DNA of 64,000 bases. Origin: Sphaerisporangium sp. TRM90804 (GTDB lineage Bacteria > Actinomycetota > Actinomycetes > Streptosporangiales > Streptosporangiaceae). Below the pieces are notes generated by a model. That model did no database searches. It saw only the letters and a list, made by a program, of their open reading frames with translations, and was not told where the DNA came from. This document shows, piece after piece, positions 51,548 to 60,191 of the stretch. The position numbers and the translations under genes were made by a program. The first letter of the stretch is position 1, and every line of letters begins with the position of its first letter. Location of the stretch: positions 248,001-312,000 of the forward strand of contig NZ_JARWAC010000009.1 of the NCBI RefSeq assembly GCF_029846175.1, in the 5' to 3' direction.

Positions 51548-51989
51548 GATCCGCCTGACCAAGGTCGCCGTCGACGAGGTCGCGCCCAACCGCCGCCGCG
51601 GCGGCGACATCCGCGTCCTGCTCAGCCCCAAGACCGTGGGCTCCACCTCCGGCTTCATGGGCGTCGCCTACCTGCAGCCCGGCGAGCACTTCGTCGAGCA
51701 CTACCACCCCTACTCCGAGGAGTTCATGTACGTCGTCCGGGGCACCGTCGTGGCCCGCGTCGACGGCGGGCAGGAGATCGTCCTGCGCCCCGGCGAGGGC
51801 ATGATGGTCCCCAAGACCGTCAAGCACCGCGTCGAGAACCGGGGCGACGAGGAGGCCTGCATGGTCTTCCACGCCAGCCCGCTCGCGCCCAGGCCCGACC
51901 TCGGCCACGTGGACACCGAGCAATCCGCCACCGAGCACGCCGGCCATGCCCGGCCGGCCGGCGACGCCGCGGCAGGGAGCCCGCGGTGA
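51540..51989 (+). CDS. Cupin-domain protein of type II PKS clusters
   Basis: A 149-aa cupin: GEHFVEHYHPYSEEFMYVVRGTVVARVDGGQEIVLRPGEGMMVPKTVKHRVENRG contains the two cupin motifs with metal-binding His/Glu. Homologues (TcmJ, WhiE ORFII) are associated with minimal PKSs and improve chain formation or cyclisation; the exact reaction is uncertain. The start is GTG 51540, within the end of the cyclase gene; its stop overlaps the KS-alpha GTG by four bases, showing tight coupling. Confidence 0.92.
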   Translation: MSEIRLTKVAVDEVAPNRRRGGDIRVLLSPKTVGSTSGFMGVAYLQPGEHFVEHYHPYSEEFMYVVRGTVVARVDGGQEIVLRPGEGMMVPKTVKHRVENRGDEEACMVFHASPLAPRPDLGHVDTEQSATEHAGHARPAGDAAAGSPR

Positions 51990-53371
51990 ACGATGTGGAC
52001 ACCCGTCCCGCGGCACGGCGCCGGCCCATCAGACGGCCCGGCGCCGCCCGCCCGGCGTCCACGCGCCACGAGCGGCGCGTGGTCATCACCGGCATCGGCG
52101 TCGCCGCCCCCGGCGGCATCGGCGTCAGGGCCTTCTGGGACCTGCTCACCGCCGGGCGCACCGCGACGCGCGCCATCACGCTCTTCGACGCGACGGGCTT
52201 CCGGTCCCGCATCGCCGCCGAGTGCGACTTCGACCCCGGCGCGCACGGGCTGTCCCCGCAGGAGATCCGCCGCATGGACCGCGCCGCCCAGCTCGGCGTG
52301 GTCAGCACCCGCGAAGCCCTGGCCGACAGCGGCCTGACCAGCCACGACGTACCACCCGAACGCCTCGGCGTCACCATCGGCAGCGCCGTCGGCTGCACCA
52401 TGGGCCTGGAAGAGGAGTACGTCGTCCTCAGCGACGGCGGCAGGCGGTGGCTGGTCGACCCCGCCTACGGCGTCCCCCAGCTCTACGGGTACATGATCCC
52501 CAGCACCCTGGCCGCCGAGATCGCCTGGGCCGGCGGCGCCGAGGGCCCCGTCGCCCTGATCTCCACCGGCTGCACCGCCGGCCTCGACTCGGTCGGCCAC
52601 GGCTACCAGCTCGTCAAGGAGGGATCGGCGGACGCCGTCGTGGCCGGGGCCACCGACGCCCCCATCTCGCCCATCACCGTGGCCTGCTTCGACGCCATCA
52701 AGGCCACCTCGCCCAGCAACGACGACCCCGAGCACGCCTCACGCCCCTTCGACCTGGACCGCAACGGCTTCGTCCTCGGCGAGGGCTCGGCCGTCATGAT
52801 CCTGGAGGAGCGGGCCGCCGCCACCCGCCGGGGCGCCCGCATCTACGCCGAGATCGTCGGCTTCGCCAGCCGCAGCAACGCCTACCACATGACCGGCCTC
52901 AAACCCGACGGCCGCGAGATGGCCGAGGCCATCACCACCGCCATGGGACAGGCCCGGCTGAATCCCGCCGACGTCGACTACATCAACGCCCACGGCTCGG
53001 GGACCCGGCAGAACGACCGCCACGAGACCGCCGCCTTCAAGGCTGCCCTCGGCGCCCGCGCCCGCCGCGTCCCCGTCAGCTCCATCAAGTCGATGATCGG
53101 CCACTCGCTGGGCGCCATCGGCTCCATCGAGGTCGCCGCCTGCGCGCTGGCCATCGCCAACGGCGTCGTGCCCCCCACCGCCAACCTGCACACCGCCGAC
53201 CCCGAGTGCGACCTCGACTACGTGCCCCTCACCGCCAGGGAGCAGCCCGTCCAGACCGTGCTGAGCGTCGGAAGCGGCTTCGGCGGGTTCCAGACCGCCA
53301 TGCTCCTCGCGGGGGGACACGGCCGCCGCCGCACCCGCGGCACCGCACCGAAAGGCGACGACCATGGCTGA
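51986..53371 (+). CDS. Type II PKS ketosynthase alpha subunit (KS-alpha)
   Basis: A 461-aa beta-ketoacyl synthase with active-site Cys196 in STGCTAGLDS, His336 in INAHGSGT and His373 in SMIGHSLGA. The 30-residue basic N-terminal extension (ARRRPIRRPGAARPASTRHERR) before VVITGIGVAAPGG is longer than usual. GTG 51986 overlaps the cupin stop. It condenses malonyl units on the ACP together with the KS-beta encoded by the next gene, which begins 8 bp before this one ends. Sequence features place it with aromatic type II KSs. Confidence 0.95.
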   Translation: MNDVDTRPAARRRPIRRPGAARPASTRHERRVVITGIGVAAPGGIGVRAFWDLLTAGRTATRAITLFDATGFRSRIAAECDFDPGAHGLSPQEIRRMDRAAQLGVVSTREALADSGLTSHDVPPERLGVTIGSAVGCTMGLEEEYVVLSDGGRRWLVDPAYGVPQLYGYMIPSTLAAEIAWAGGAEGPVALISTGCTAGLDSVGHGYQLVKEGSADAVVAGATDAPISPITVACFDAIKATSPSNDDPEHASRPFDLDRNGFVLGEGSAVMILEERAAATRRGARIYAEIVGFASRSNAYHMTGLKPDGREMAEAITTAMGQARLNPADVDYINAHGSGTRQNDRHETAAFKAALGARARRVPVSSIKSMIGHSLGAIGSIEVAACALAIANGVVPPTANLHTADPECDLDYVPLTAREQPVQTVLSVGSGFGGFQTAMLLAGGHGRRRTRGTAPKGDDHG

Positions 53372-54602
53372 GCGCACCGCTCCCGCGACCCGGCCGGTGG
53401 TGACCGGCATCGGCGTCGCCGCGCCCAACGGACTCGGCACCCAGGCGTACTGGTCGGCCACGCTCGACGGCAAGAGCGGCATCGGCAGGATCACCCGCTT
53501 CGACTCCGACCGCTACCCCGTCCGCGTGGGCGGCGAGGTGAGCGAGTTCGACGACACCGAACACGTCCCCAGCCGCCTGGCCGTGCAGACCGACCACTGG
53601 AGCCACCTCGGCCTCACCGCCGCCGACATGGCGCTGCGCGACGCCGCCCTGGACCCCGCCGGCCTGGCCGAGTACGAGATGGCCGTCGTCACCGCCAGCT
53701 CCTCCGGCGGCACCGAGTTCGGCCAGCGCGAGATCGAGAAGCTGTGGTCCCAGGGCCCGCGGTTCGTCGGCGTCTACCAGTCCATCGCCTGGTTCTACGC
53801 CGCCACCACCGGCCAGATCTCCATCAGGTACGGCATGCGCGGCCCCTGCGGCGTCATCTGCACCGAGCAGGCCGGCGGGCTGGACGTCGTCGCCCAGGCC
53901 CGGCGGCTGCTGCGCCAGGACGCCCGCATGGTCGTGAGCGGCGGCACCGACGCCTCACTGTGCCCGTACGGGCTGGTCGCGCAGATGTCCAACGGCCTGC
54001 TCAGCACCCGCGACGACCCCGAACGCGCCTACCTGCCCTTCGACGCCGACGCCTGCGGGTACGTCCCCGGCGAGGGCGGCGCCATGCTGGTCCTTGAGAC
54101 CGAGGCCGCCGCCCGGGCCCGCGACGCCCGCCCCTACGGCGCCATCGCCGGATACGCCGCGACCTTCGACCCAAGGCCGGAACCGGGAGGCGAACCCGTC
54201 TCCAACCTGCGGCGCGCCGTCACCGGCGCCCTGGACGAGGCCCGCCTCACCCCCGACCAGGTCGACGTCGTGTTCGCCGACGCCATGGCGGTGCCCGAAC
54301 GCGACCGGCTGGAGGCCCAGGCCATCTCGGCCGTCTTCGGCCCCTACGGCGTGCCGGTCACCGCGCCCAAGACCATGACCGGGCGGCTGTACGCCGGAGG
54401 CGCCGCGCTCGACCTGGCCACGGCGCTGCTCGCCATCCGCGACGGCGTCATCCCGCCGACCGTGGGGGTGCGGGCCACCGCGCCCGCCTGCGACCTCGAC
54501 CTGGTGCGCACGATCCCGCGCGACGGCCCGGTGCGCACGGCGCTGGTGCTGGCCCGGGGGCACGGGGGCTTCAACGCCGCCATGGTGGTCACCGCCACCT
54601 GA
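53364..54602 (+). CDS. Type II PKS chain length factor (KS-beta/CLF)
   Basis: A 412-aa ketosynthase homologue in which the active-site Cys is replaced by Gln169 (VICTEQAGGLDV), the diagnostic feature of chain length factors. VTGIGVAAPNGLGTQAYW, FDADACGYVPGEGGAMLVLE and KTMTGRLYAGGAALDLATALLA are conserved segments. It pairs with KS-alpha, primes the chain by decarboxylation and sets its length. ATG 53364 overlaps the end of the KS-alpha gene by 8 bp. A 137-bp gap follows before the ACP gene. Confidence 0.95.
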   Translation: MAERTAPATRPVVTGIGVAAPNGLGTQAYWSATLDGKSGIGRITRFDSDRYPVRVGGEVSEFDDTEHVPSRLAVQTDHWSHLGLTAADMALRDAALDPAGLAEYEMAVVTASSSGGTEFGQREIEKLWSQGPRFVGVYQSIAWFYAATTGQISIRYGMRGPCGVICTEQAGGLDVVAQARRLLRQDARMVVSGGTDASLCPYGLVAQMSNGLLSTRDDPERAYLPFDADACGYVPGEGGAMLVLETEAAARARDARPYGAIAGYAATFDPRPEPGGEPVSNLRRAVTGALDEARLTPDQVDVVFADAMAVPERDRLEAQAISAVFGPYGVPVTAPKTMTGRLYAGGAALDLATALLAIRDGVIPPTVGVRATAPACDLDLVRTIPRDGPVRTALVLARGHGGFNAAMVVTAT

Positions 54603-54739
54603 CCCCCGCAGGCGCTCGCCCGCCCGCAACCCCAGAACCCGCCGGCCCGCGCGGCCGGCGCCCGCCTCGTCACGGCACGCAAAGCGCCTGGCGTGCCCGG
54701 CACGCCCAGGCGACCCGACTCGCGACAACGGAGAGCGAC

Positions 54740-54991
54740 ATGACCACATTCAGCCTCGACGACATGAGACGCATCATGGGCGGCTGCGCGGGAGTACCGG
54801 AGAGCGTCGACCTCGCCGACGACATCGGCGACGTCACGTTCGTCGAGCTCGGCTACGACTCGCTGGCCGTGCTGGAGATGGCCGCGCGCATCCAGCAGGA
54901 GCTCGGGGTGCGCATCCCCGACGACGCCGTGGACGAGATGAAGACCCCGCAGGCGGCCGTGGACTACGTCAACCGCCGGCTCGCGGCCTGA
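54740..54991 (+). CDS. Type II PKS acyl carrier protein
   Basis: An 83-aa ACP. The phosphopantetheine attachment site is Ser41 in ELGYDSLAVLEM. The length and the C-terminal helix (TPQAAVDYVNRRLA) are normal for aromatic PKS ACPs. GGAGAG precedes the ATG. It carries the growing poly-ketide to the KS, cyclases and oxygenases encoded alongside. Confidence 0.96.
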   Translation: MTTFSLDDMRRIMGGCAGVPESVDLADDIGDVTFVELGYDSLAVLEMAARIQQELGVRIPDDAVDEMKTPQAAVDYVNRRLAA

Positions 54992-55480
<489 letters not shown>

Positions 55481-55545
55481 CCGACCGGCGGGCAGGGCCG
55501 CCCGGCCCCCGCGACAACCAGTCCGACGCGCAGAAGAGAGCAGGC

Positions 55546-56175
55546 ATGAACGACAGTGACAACGTGTACCGCGTCATGGTGAAGATGCGGATCCACCCCG
55601 GCATGGAGCGGGAGTTCGAGAAGACCTGGCAGGACGTCGCCGCCACCATCGCGCGCCACCCGGCCAACGTCGGCCAGTCGCTGGCCAGGAGCCCCGACGA
55701 GGACGGCATCTACTACATCGTCAGCGACTGGCAGAACGAGGACCGCTTCCACGAGTTCGAGCACAGCCCCGAGCACGCCGCCAACCGCATGCGGCTGGAC
55801 CCGTACCGCGACCCGGCGGGGACCTCCATGATCCCCATGACCGTGTCCGCCCGCCTCGCCGCGCCGCCGGCGTCCGGCCGCGTCCGGGTCGCCCTGTACC
55901 TCAACGAGCCCGACTCCGACCGCGGGTCGGTCGAGCACGCCTACCACCAGATCAGCACGATCCTGCGCGGCAGGCCCGGGCTGCGCGGCAACGAGCTGCT
56001 GCGCTCGCTGCGCGACCCGCGCCGCTTCGCCGTGCTCAGCGAATGGGACGACGTCCCGACCTACCGCGAGTGGGAGCGCAGCCCCGAGCACCTTCCGACC
56101 ACCTCGCCGCTGGCGCGCTACCACGACAAGGGCCTCGGGATCTTCGGCTCCTACGAGGTCCTGGCCGCGTACTGA
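55546..56175 (+). CDS. Fused double antibiotic-biosynthesis-monooxygenase (ABM) protein
   Basis: A 209-aa protein made of two ABM (ferredoxin-like) domains. Domain 1: VYRVMVKMRIHPGMEREFEKTWQDVAATIARHPANVGQSLARSP…YYIVSDWQNEDRFHEFEHSPEH. Domain 2: RVRVALYLNEPDSDRGSVEHAYHQISTILRGRPGLRGNELLRSLRDPRRFAVLSEWDDVPTYREWERSPEH. Each has the 'W…F..F..SPEH' signature of cofactor-free quinone-forming oxygenases such as those in pradimicin-type pathways. ABM proteins usually dimerise; here both halves are in one chain. ATG 55546 follows AGAAGAGAG. Confidence 0.9.
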   Translation: MNDSDNVYRVMVKMRIHPGMEREFEKTWQDVAATIARHPANVGQSLARSPDEDGIYYIVSDWQNEDRFHEFEHSPEHAANRMRLDPYRDPAGTSMIPMTVSARLAAPPASGRVRVALYLNEPDSDRGSVEHAYHQISTILRGRPGLRGNELLRSLRDPRRFAVLSEWDDVPTYREWERSPEHLPTTSPLARYHDKGLGIFGSYEVLAAY

Positions 56176-56239
56176 CCCGCGCCCGGACCCGACACCGGCG
56201 CCCGAACGCGGCGCCGGACGACCACGACGGAGGTATTCC

Positions 56240-56620
56240 ATGCCGTACGCAATGCTCACCTTCCGCATCAAGCCCGGCCACGAAGAGGAGCTCACGCGGC
56301 TCTTCGCCGAAGCACCCACCCTGGAGACGCCGGTCGTCACCAACGACCGGGGCGAGGAGACGGCCCGGCTGATCGGGACGGGGGTGTTCGTCAAGGACGA
56401 CGTGCTGGTGCGGCTCGTCCACTACGAGGGCGACTTCTCCGGCATCGCCCGTCACCTGGCGAGCCAGCGGCACGTCCACGTCATCGAGGACAAGATCGCT
56501 CCTTTCCTGGCCGGCACCCGCGACACCGGCACGTCCGACGGCTTCGCGGCGTTCTTCCGCAACGCGGGCATGCGGTGCCTCACCCAGTCGTCCAGCGAGG
56601 CGCAGTCCACCCGGTTGTGA
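56240..56620 (+). CDS. SchA/CurD-like domain protein
   Basis: A 126-aa protein: PYAMLTFRIKPGHEEELTRLFAEAPTLETPVVTNDRGEETARLIGTGVFVKDDVLVRLVHYEGDFSGIARHLASQRHVHVIEDKIAPFL matches the SchA/CurD domain first described in spore-pigment clusters of Streptomyces halstedii and S. curacoi. The reaction is unknown; proteins with this domain are found with KR-less type II PKSs. GGAGG lies about 8 bases upstream of the ATG. It is the last gene of the operon before a strong hairpin. Confidence 0.92.
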   Translation: MPYAMLTFRIKPGHEEELTRLFAEAPTLETPVVTNDRGEETARLIGTGVFVKDDVLVRLVHYEGDFSGIARHLASQRHVHVIEDKIAPFLAGTRDTGTSDGFAAFFRNAGMRCLTQSSSEAQSTRL

Positions 56621-56656
56621 CGACGGCGCGCTCGGCGGCCCGCGCGGCCGCCGAGA

Positions 56657-56687
56657 GGGAGCCCGGGCACGATGCGCCCGGGCTCCC
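56657..56687 (+). terminator. Hairpin ending the PKS operon
   Basis: GGGAGCCCGGGC (56657-56668) and GCCCGGGCTCCC (56676-56687) form a perfect 12-bp stem with a 7-base loop, 36 bp after the SchA/CurD stop and before the MarR gene. Confidence 0.85.
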
Positions 56688-56728
56688 CGTCCGCCTGGCA
56701 CCATGGCCGTGACGAAGGGACACCACAA

Positions 56729-57184
56729 ATGCCCCACGATGAGGACATAGAGGTCCTGGAGGCCGTCGAACGCGAGACCCGCGCCCTGTTCGCCCAGGCC
56801 GACCGCCTGGTGCGGGCCCTCGCCGCGCGCGTGGGCATGAACGCCGACGCCTTCCGCTGCCTGTCGGAGCTCTCGCGCCGGGGGCCGTTGAGCGTGCGCC
56901 ATCTGGCGACGGTCACCGGGCTCACCGAGGAGGCGGCCGGCCGGGTGGTGGCCGCGCTGGAGGCCGACGGCCTCGCCGAGCGCCGCCCCTCGCCCGACGG
57001 GCGCGCCGTCGCCGTGCACGCCGACCCGCTCGCCCACCGCGCCCGCACCGACCCGGCCCTGCGCGAGCTGCGCGAGGCCTGGCACCCCCTGGTCCGCCGC
57101 CGCTGCGACGACCTGGAACTGGTCGCCGGGCTGCTCTCGCGCAGCCGCCGGTTGACCGATCTCGTCGATGGTTGGCGCACCTAG
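56729..57184 (+). CDS. MarR-family regulator
   Basis: A 151-aa protein with MarR winged helix: AFRCLSELSRRGPLSVRHLATVTGLTEEAAGRVVAALEADGLAERRPSPDGRAVAVHADP. The N-terminal helix EVLEAVERETRALFAQADRLVRALA is the dimerisation element. ATG 56729 follows GAAGGGA. It sits between the PKS terminator and the integrase, only 6 bp before the right copy of the 22-bp repeat. Its target is not apparent; it could regulate the PKS region or an export function elsewhere. Confidence 0.87.
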   Translation: MPHDEDIEVLEAVERETRALFAQADRLVRALAARVGMNADAFRCLSELSRRGPLSVRHLATVTGLTEEAAGRVVAALEADGLAERRPSPDGRAVAVHADPLAHRARTDPALRELREAWHPLVRRRCDDLELVAGLLSRSRRLTDLVDGWRT

Positions 57185-57189
57185 CCGCG

Positions 57190-57211
57190 TCCTTTACATT
57201 GTAGATCACTA
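57190..57211 (+). repeat. Right copy of the 22-bp perfect direct repeat
   Basis: Identical to 44667-44688 in sequence and orientation; flanking sequences do not match. It ends 46 bp before the integrase GTG, a position typical of recombinase attachment sites, and directly follows the MarR stop. No third copy was found in the window. Confidence 0.6.
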
Positions 57212-57245
57212 TCGGCGGCGAGCCTCGGACGGCCCGGCGGGAGCT

Positions 57246-57257
57246 TAGGATCGGCGG
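57246..57257 (+). promoter_or_regulatory. -10 of a leaderless promoter for the integrase
   Basis: TAGGAT (57246-57251), an excellent actinobacterial -10, is followed by six bases and GTG 57258, the layout of a leaderless mRNA. The 22-bp repeat lies in the expected -35 to upstream zone, so a protein bound there could affect integrase expression. Confidence 0.55.
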
Positions 57258-58274
57258 GTGGACGTGCCCGCCCTGCCGCAGGACCCCGCCGTCGGCGCCG
57301 TCGCGCCCGCGACCGATCCCTACAGCGTCTACCTCGACGCGCTGACCGGCGCGGAGTCGCGGCGCACCATGCGGGGCTGCCTTGACCGGATCGCCCGCGT
57401 GATCACCGGCGACGAGGCCGCCACCGGCGCCGGGCAGCCATGGCACCTGCTGCGCTACGAGCACACCGTGCGCATCCGCGCGATCCTCACCGAGCAGGGC
57501 TGGTCGCCGTCCTACGTCAACAAGCACCTGGTGGCGCTGCGCCGGGTGATGCGCGAGGCCTGGCGGCTGGGCCGCATGAACGCCGAGGACTACCAGCGCG
57601 CCGCCGACCTGCCCACTCTGCAGCACACCCGGCTGCCGGCCGGGCAGCACGTCCCCGCCGAGGTGGTGGGCGCCGCCCTGGACGCCTGCGACCGCGACCC
57701 CTCCCCCGCGGGCGTGCGCGACGGCGCCCTGCTCGCCGTGCTGTACTCCACCGGCTGCCGGCGCGCCGAGATCGCCGGGCTGGGCCTGGCCGACTACGAC
57801 GTGGCCGCGCGCTCGCTGCGCGTGCGCGGCAAGCGCGACAAGGAACGCCTGGTCTACCTCACGGCGGAGGCCGTCGCCCGCACCGAGGCCTGGCTGGCGG
57901 TGCGCGGCCCGGCCGGCGGCGCGCTGTTCTGCCCGGTCAACAAGGCGGGCCGGCTGCGCGCCCCCGGCGGCAGCCCCGCGCCCATGACCGGGCAGGCGAT
58001 CGCCGACATCGTCTCCCGCCGCCTGGCCGCCTCGGGCGCCGCCAGGCGCACCCCGCACGACTTCCGCCGCACGTTCATCGGCGAGCTCCTGGACGCCGGC
58101 GTCGACCTCGCGACCACCCAGGCCCTGGTCGGCCACGCCTCCCCCGTCACCACCGCCCGCTACGACCGCCGCCCCGAGACCCGCCGCAGGGAAGCCGTCG
58201 ACCGCCTCCGCCTTCCCCCCGCCCGCCCTCTGCGCCCCGGCGCGGCCCCGCATCCCCGCCGCGACCAGCCATAG
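57258..58274 (+). CDS. Tyrosine recombinase / phage-type integrase
   Basis: A 338-aa recombinase. N-terminal SAM-like core-binding domain (TDPYSVYLDALTGAESRRTMRGCLDRIARVI…SPSYVNKHLVALRRVMREAWRLGRM) and C-terminal catalytic domain with Arg168 in TGCRRAEI, His267 and Arg270 in PHDFRRTF, His293 in LVGHAS and nucleophile Tyr302 in ARYDRR. All catalytic residues are present. It is XerC/D-like in size but isolated from division genes. GTG 57258 is chosen from the leaderless -10; GTG 57264 is possible. Its position beside a 22-bp direct repeat suggests a role in integration, resolution or excision of the neighbouring block. Confidence 0.92.
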   Translation: MDVPALPQDPAVGAVAPATDPYSVYLDALTGAESRRTMRGCLDRIARVITGDEAATGAGQPWHLLRYEHTVRIRAILTEQGWSPSYVNKHLVALRRVMREAWRLGRMNAEDYQRAADLPTLQHTRLPAGQHVPAEVVGAALDACDRDPSPAGVRDGALLAVLYSTGCRRAEIAGLGLADYDVAARSLRVRGKRDKERLVYLTAEAVARTEAWLAVRGPAGGALFCPVNKAGRLRAPGGSPAPMTGQAIADIVSRRLAASGAARRTPHDFRRTFIGELLDAGVDLATTQALVGHASPVTTARYDRRPETRRREAVDRLRLPPARPLRPGAAPHPRRDQP

Positions 58275-58283
58275 CCCGCTCCG

Positions 58284-58811
58284 CTAGCGGAAGCGGCGGC
58301 GGCCCAGTACCAGCAGGATCTCGCGCAGGGCGTCGGCCGCGTGGCGGACGGCCTCGTCGGGGATGCCCGTCATGATCTCCTCGTGGACGCGGCCCGACGC
58401 GGCCATCGCGCGCTCGGTGACACGCACGCCTCGTTCGGTGAGGCGCACCCAGCGGCTGCGGGCGTCGCCGGCGTCCGCCTCGCGCTCGACGTACCCCGCC
58501 GCGGTGAGGCGCTGCAGGACGTTGCTGGTGCCGCCCGAGGTCAGCAGGAGCGACCGGGACAGTTCGCTGGGCCGCAGGCGGTACGGCTCCCCCGCGCGGC
58601 GCAGCGCGGCCAGCACGTCGAACTCGGCGTAGGTCAGGCCGATCTCGGCCAGCTCGGCCTTGAGCGCCTGCTCCAGCAGGACGCCGATCCGCGAGACCCG
58701 CTTGCCGAGCTCCAGCCTGGCGACCGCCTCGGGCGGCAGGTGCTTCTCCCACTCGGCCGCCAGCGCGTCGACCTGGTCACGTTCGCCATGGTGCACGGCA
58801 CGAGCGTACAT
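58284..58811 (-). CDS. MarR-family regulator of the amidohydrolase
   Basis: A 175-aa protein: ELAEIGLTYAEFDVLAALRRAGEPYRLRPSELSRSLLLTSGGTSNVLQRLTAAGYVEREADAGDARSRWVRLTERG is a full MarR winged helix with the conserved DxRxxxVxLTxxG wing. ATG 58811 is preceded at once by GGGAG, and a possible -10 (CAATAT) lies six bases before it, so translation may be leaderless. It is divergent from an amidohydrolase gene (44-bp gap) containing a perfect palindrome, and is the likely repressor of that gene. Confidence 0.9.
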   Translation of the reverse strand: MYARAVHHGERDQVDALAAEWEKHLPPEAVARLELGKRVSRIGVLLEQALKAELAEIGLTYAEFDVLAALRRAGEPYRLRPSELSRSLLLTSGGTSNVLQRLTAAGYVEREADAGDARSRWVRLTERGVRVTERAMAASGRVHEEIMTGIPDEAVRHAADALREILLVLGRRRFR

Positions 58812-58820
58812 CTCCCGATA

Positions 58821-58849
58821 TTGCTTTTAGAAAAGCTTTCTCGTATGGT
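58821..58849 (+). promoter_or_regulatory. Amidohydrolase promoter with overlapping MarR operator
   Basis: TTGCTT (58821-58826), a 17-bp spacer and TATGGT (58844-58849) form the promoter; six bases later is ATG 58856, so the mRNA is leaderless. GCTTTT-AG-AAAAGC (58823-58836) is a perfect 6-bp inverted repeat overlapping the -35 element, placed for repression by the divergent MarR protein. Confidence 0.7.
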
Positions 58850-58855
58850 TTCGGC

Positions 58856-60148
58856 ATGCCTTCGACTCTCCTGATCAAGGGCGGCGTCGCCGTCGACACC
58901 GATCCGGTCATCTCCGCCGTCGCCGACGTGCTCACCGAGGACGGCCGCATCGCCGCCGTCGGGCCCGGGCTGCCCGTGCCCGAGGGCGCGGAGGTGATCG
59001 ACGCGCGGGGCATGATCGTGCTGCCGGGCTTCGTCGACGCCCACCGGCACACCTGGCAGGCCGGCATCCGGGCGATCGGCCCCGACCTCACCCTCCCCCG
59101 CTACGTCGAGCGCGTCATCGGGGAGCTGGCCGGGGCCCACCGGCCCGAGGACGTCTACGCGGGCAACCTGGCGGGCGCCCTGGAATGCCTGGACGCGGGC
59201 GTCACCACGCTCGTCGACTGGTCCCACGTGCAGCTCACGCCCGAGCACACCGCCGCGGCCGTCGAAGCGCTGCGCCACTCCGGCATCAGGGCCGTGTTCG
59301 GGTACTGCTACGGAGGGCCCGGCAGGCCCGGCGCGCTCGCGGCCGCGGGCCGCCGGGTGCACGAGGAGCACTTCGGCTCCTCCGGCGGCCTGGTGACCAT
59401 GGCGATCGCCGCGCTCGGGCCGGAGTTCGCCGGCGAGGAGCACGCGCTGCGCGAGTGGCGGCTGGCCCGCGAGCTCGGCCTGCCGCTGACCGTGCACATG
59501 GGCGGGCTCGATCCCGAGCGCGCGCGGTGGGGGCTGGAGTTCCTGGAGCGCGAAGGCCTGCTCATCCCGGGCACGAATTACGCCCACGGCAACCACTACT
59601 CCGACGAGGCGCTCAAGCGGATCGCCGGCAGCGGCGGCGGCATCTCGGTCTCACCGGTCGTGGAGGCCGAACTGGGGTTCGGCATCCCGGTCACCGGCCG
59701 CGCGCTGGCCGCGGGCGCCCCGGCCGGGCTGGGGGGCGACACCGTCGTGAGCGGCCCGGGGGACATGTTCAGCCTGATGCGCGCCGCGTACGCCCTGGAG
59801 CGGGCCCGCCCCAACCTCGGCTTCACCACCCGCGACGTGCTGCGGGCTGCCACCCTGGAAGGCGCGCGGCTCGCCGGGCTCGGCGACGCCGCCGGCTCCC
59901 TCGGCTTGGGCCGGCACGCCGACCTGGTGCTGCTGCGCACCGACCTGCTCGGCATGGCGCCCGCCCACGACCCGGTGGGCGCGGTGGTGCTCTCGGCCGA
60001 CACCCGGGCGGTCGACACCGTCATCGTCGCCGGCCGCGTCGTCAAGCGGCACGGCCGGCTGTTGCACCACGTCGTCCAGGACGTGCTGGCGCCGCTCGCC
60101 GCCTCGGCGGCCCGCCTCGCGGCCACGCCCCGCGCGCGGGCGGTGTAG
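58856..60148 (+). CDS. Amidohydrolase (TRZ/ATZ, cytosine deaminase-like family)
   Basis: A 430-aa metal-dependent hydrolase. Metal ligands visible: His63 and His65 in VDAHRHTW, His214 in TVHMGG, His244/247 in NYAHGNH, and Asp295 in GGDTVVS. The N- and C-terminal beta-sandwich segments (LLIKGGVAVD…; ADLVLLRTDLLG…VDTVIVAGRVVKRHG) are typical of the TRZ/ATZ family. It would deaminate or hydrolyse an N-heterocycle or amide. It is expressed from a leaderless promoter overlapped by a MarR operator, consistent with induction by its substrate. Exact substrate unknown. Confidence 0.9.
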   Translation: MPSTLLIKGGVAVDTDPVISAVADVLTEDGRIAAVGPGLPVPEGAEVIDARGMIVLPGFVDAHRHTWQAGIRAIGPDLTLPRYVERVIGELAGAHRPEDVYAGNLAGALECLDAGVTTLVDWSHVQLTPEHTAAAVEALRHSGIRAVFGYCYGGPGRPGALAAAGRRVHEEHFGSSGGLVTMAIAALGPEFAGEEHALREWRLARELGLPLTVHMGGLDPERARWGLEFLEREGLLIPGTNYAHGNHYSDEALKRIAGSGGGISVSPVVEAELGFGIPVTGRALAAGAPAGLGGDTVVSGPGDMFSLMRAAYALERARPNLGFTTRDVLRAATLEGARLAGLGDAAGSLGLGRHADLVLLRTDLLGMAPAHDPVGAVVLSADTRAVDTVIVAGRVVKRHGRLLHHVVQDVLAPLAASAARLAATPRARAV

Positions 60149-60191
60149 CCGGCGCGCCCCGGCACGGACCGTCCGGGCCCGCCGGCGGGGG

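Noticed and set aside
53364-54602. KS-beta as an inactivated ketosynthase (mutation)
   Set aside because: Gln in place of the active-site Cys is the normal, functional state of chain length factors.
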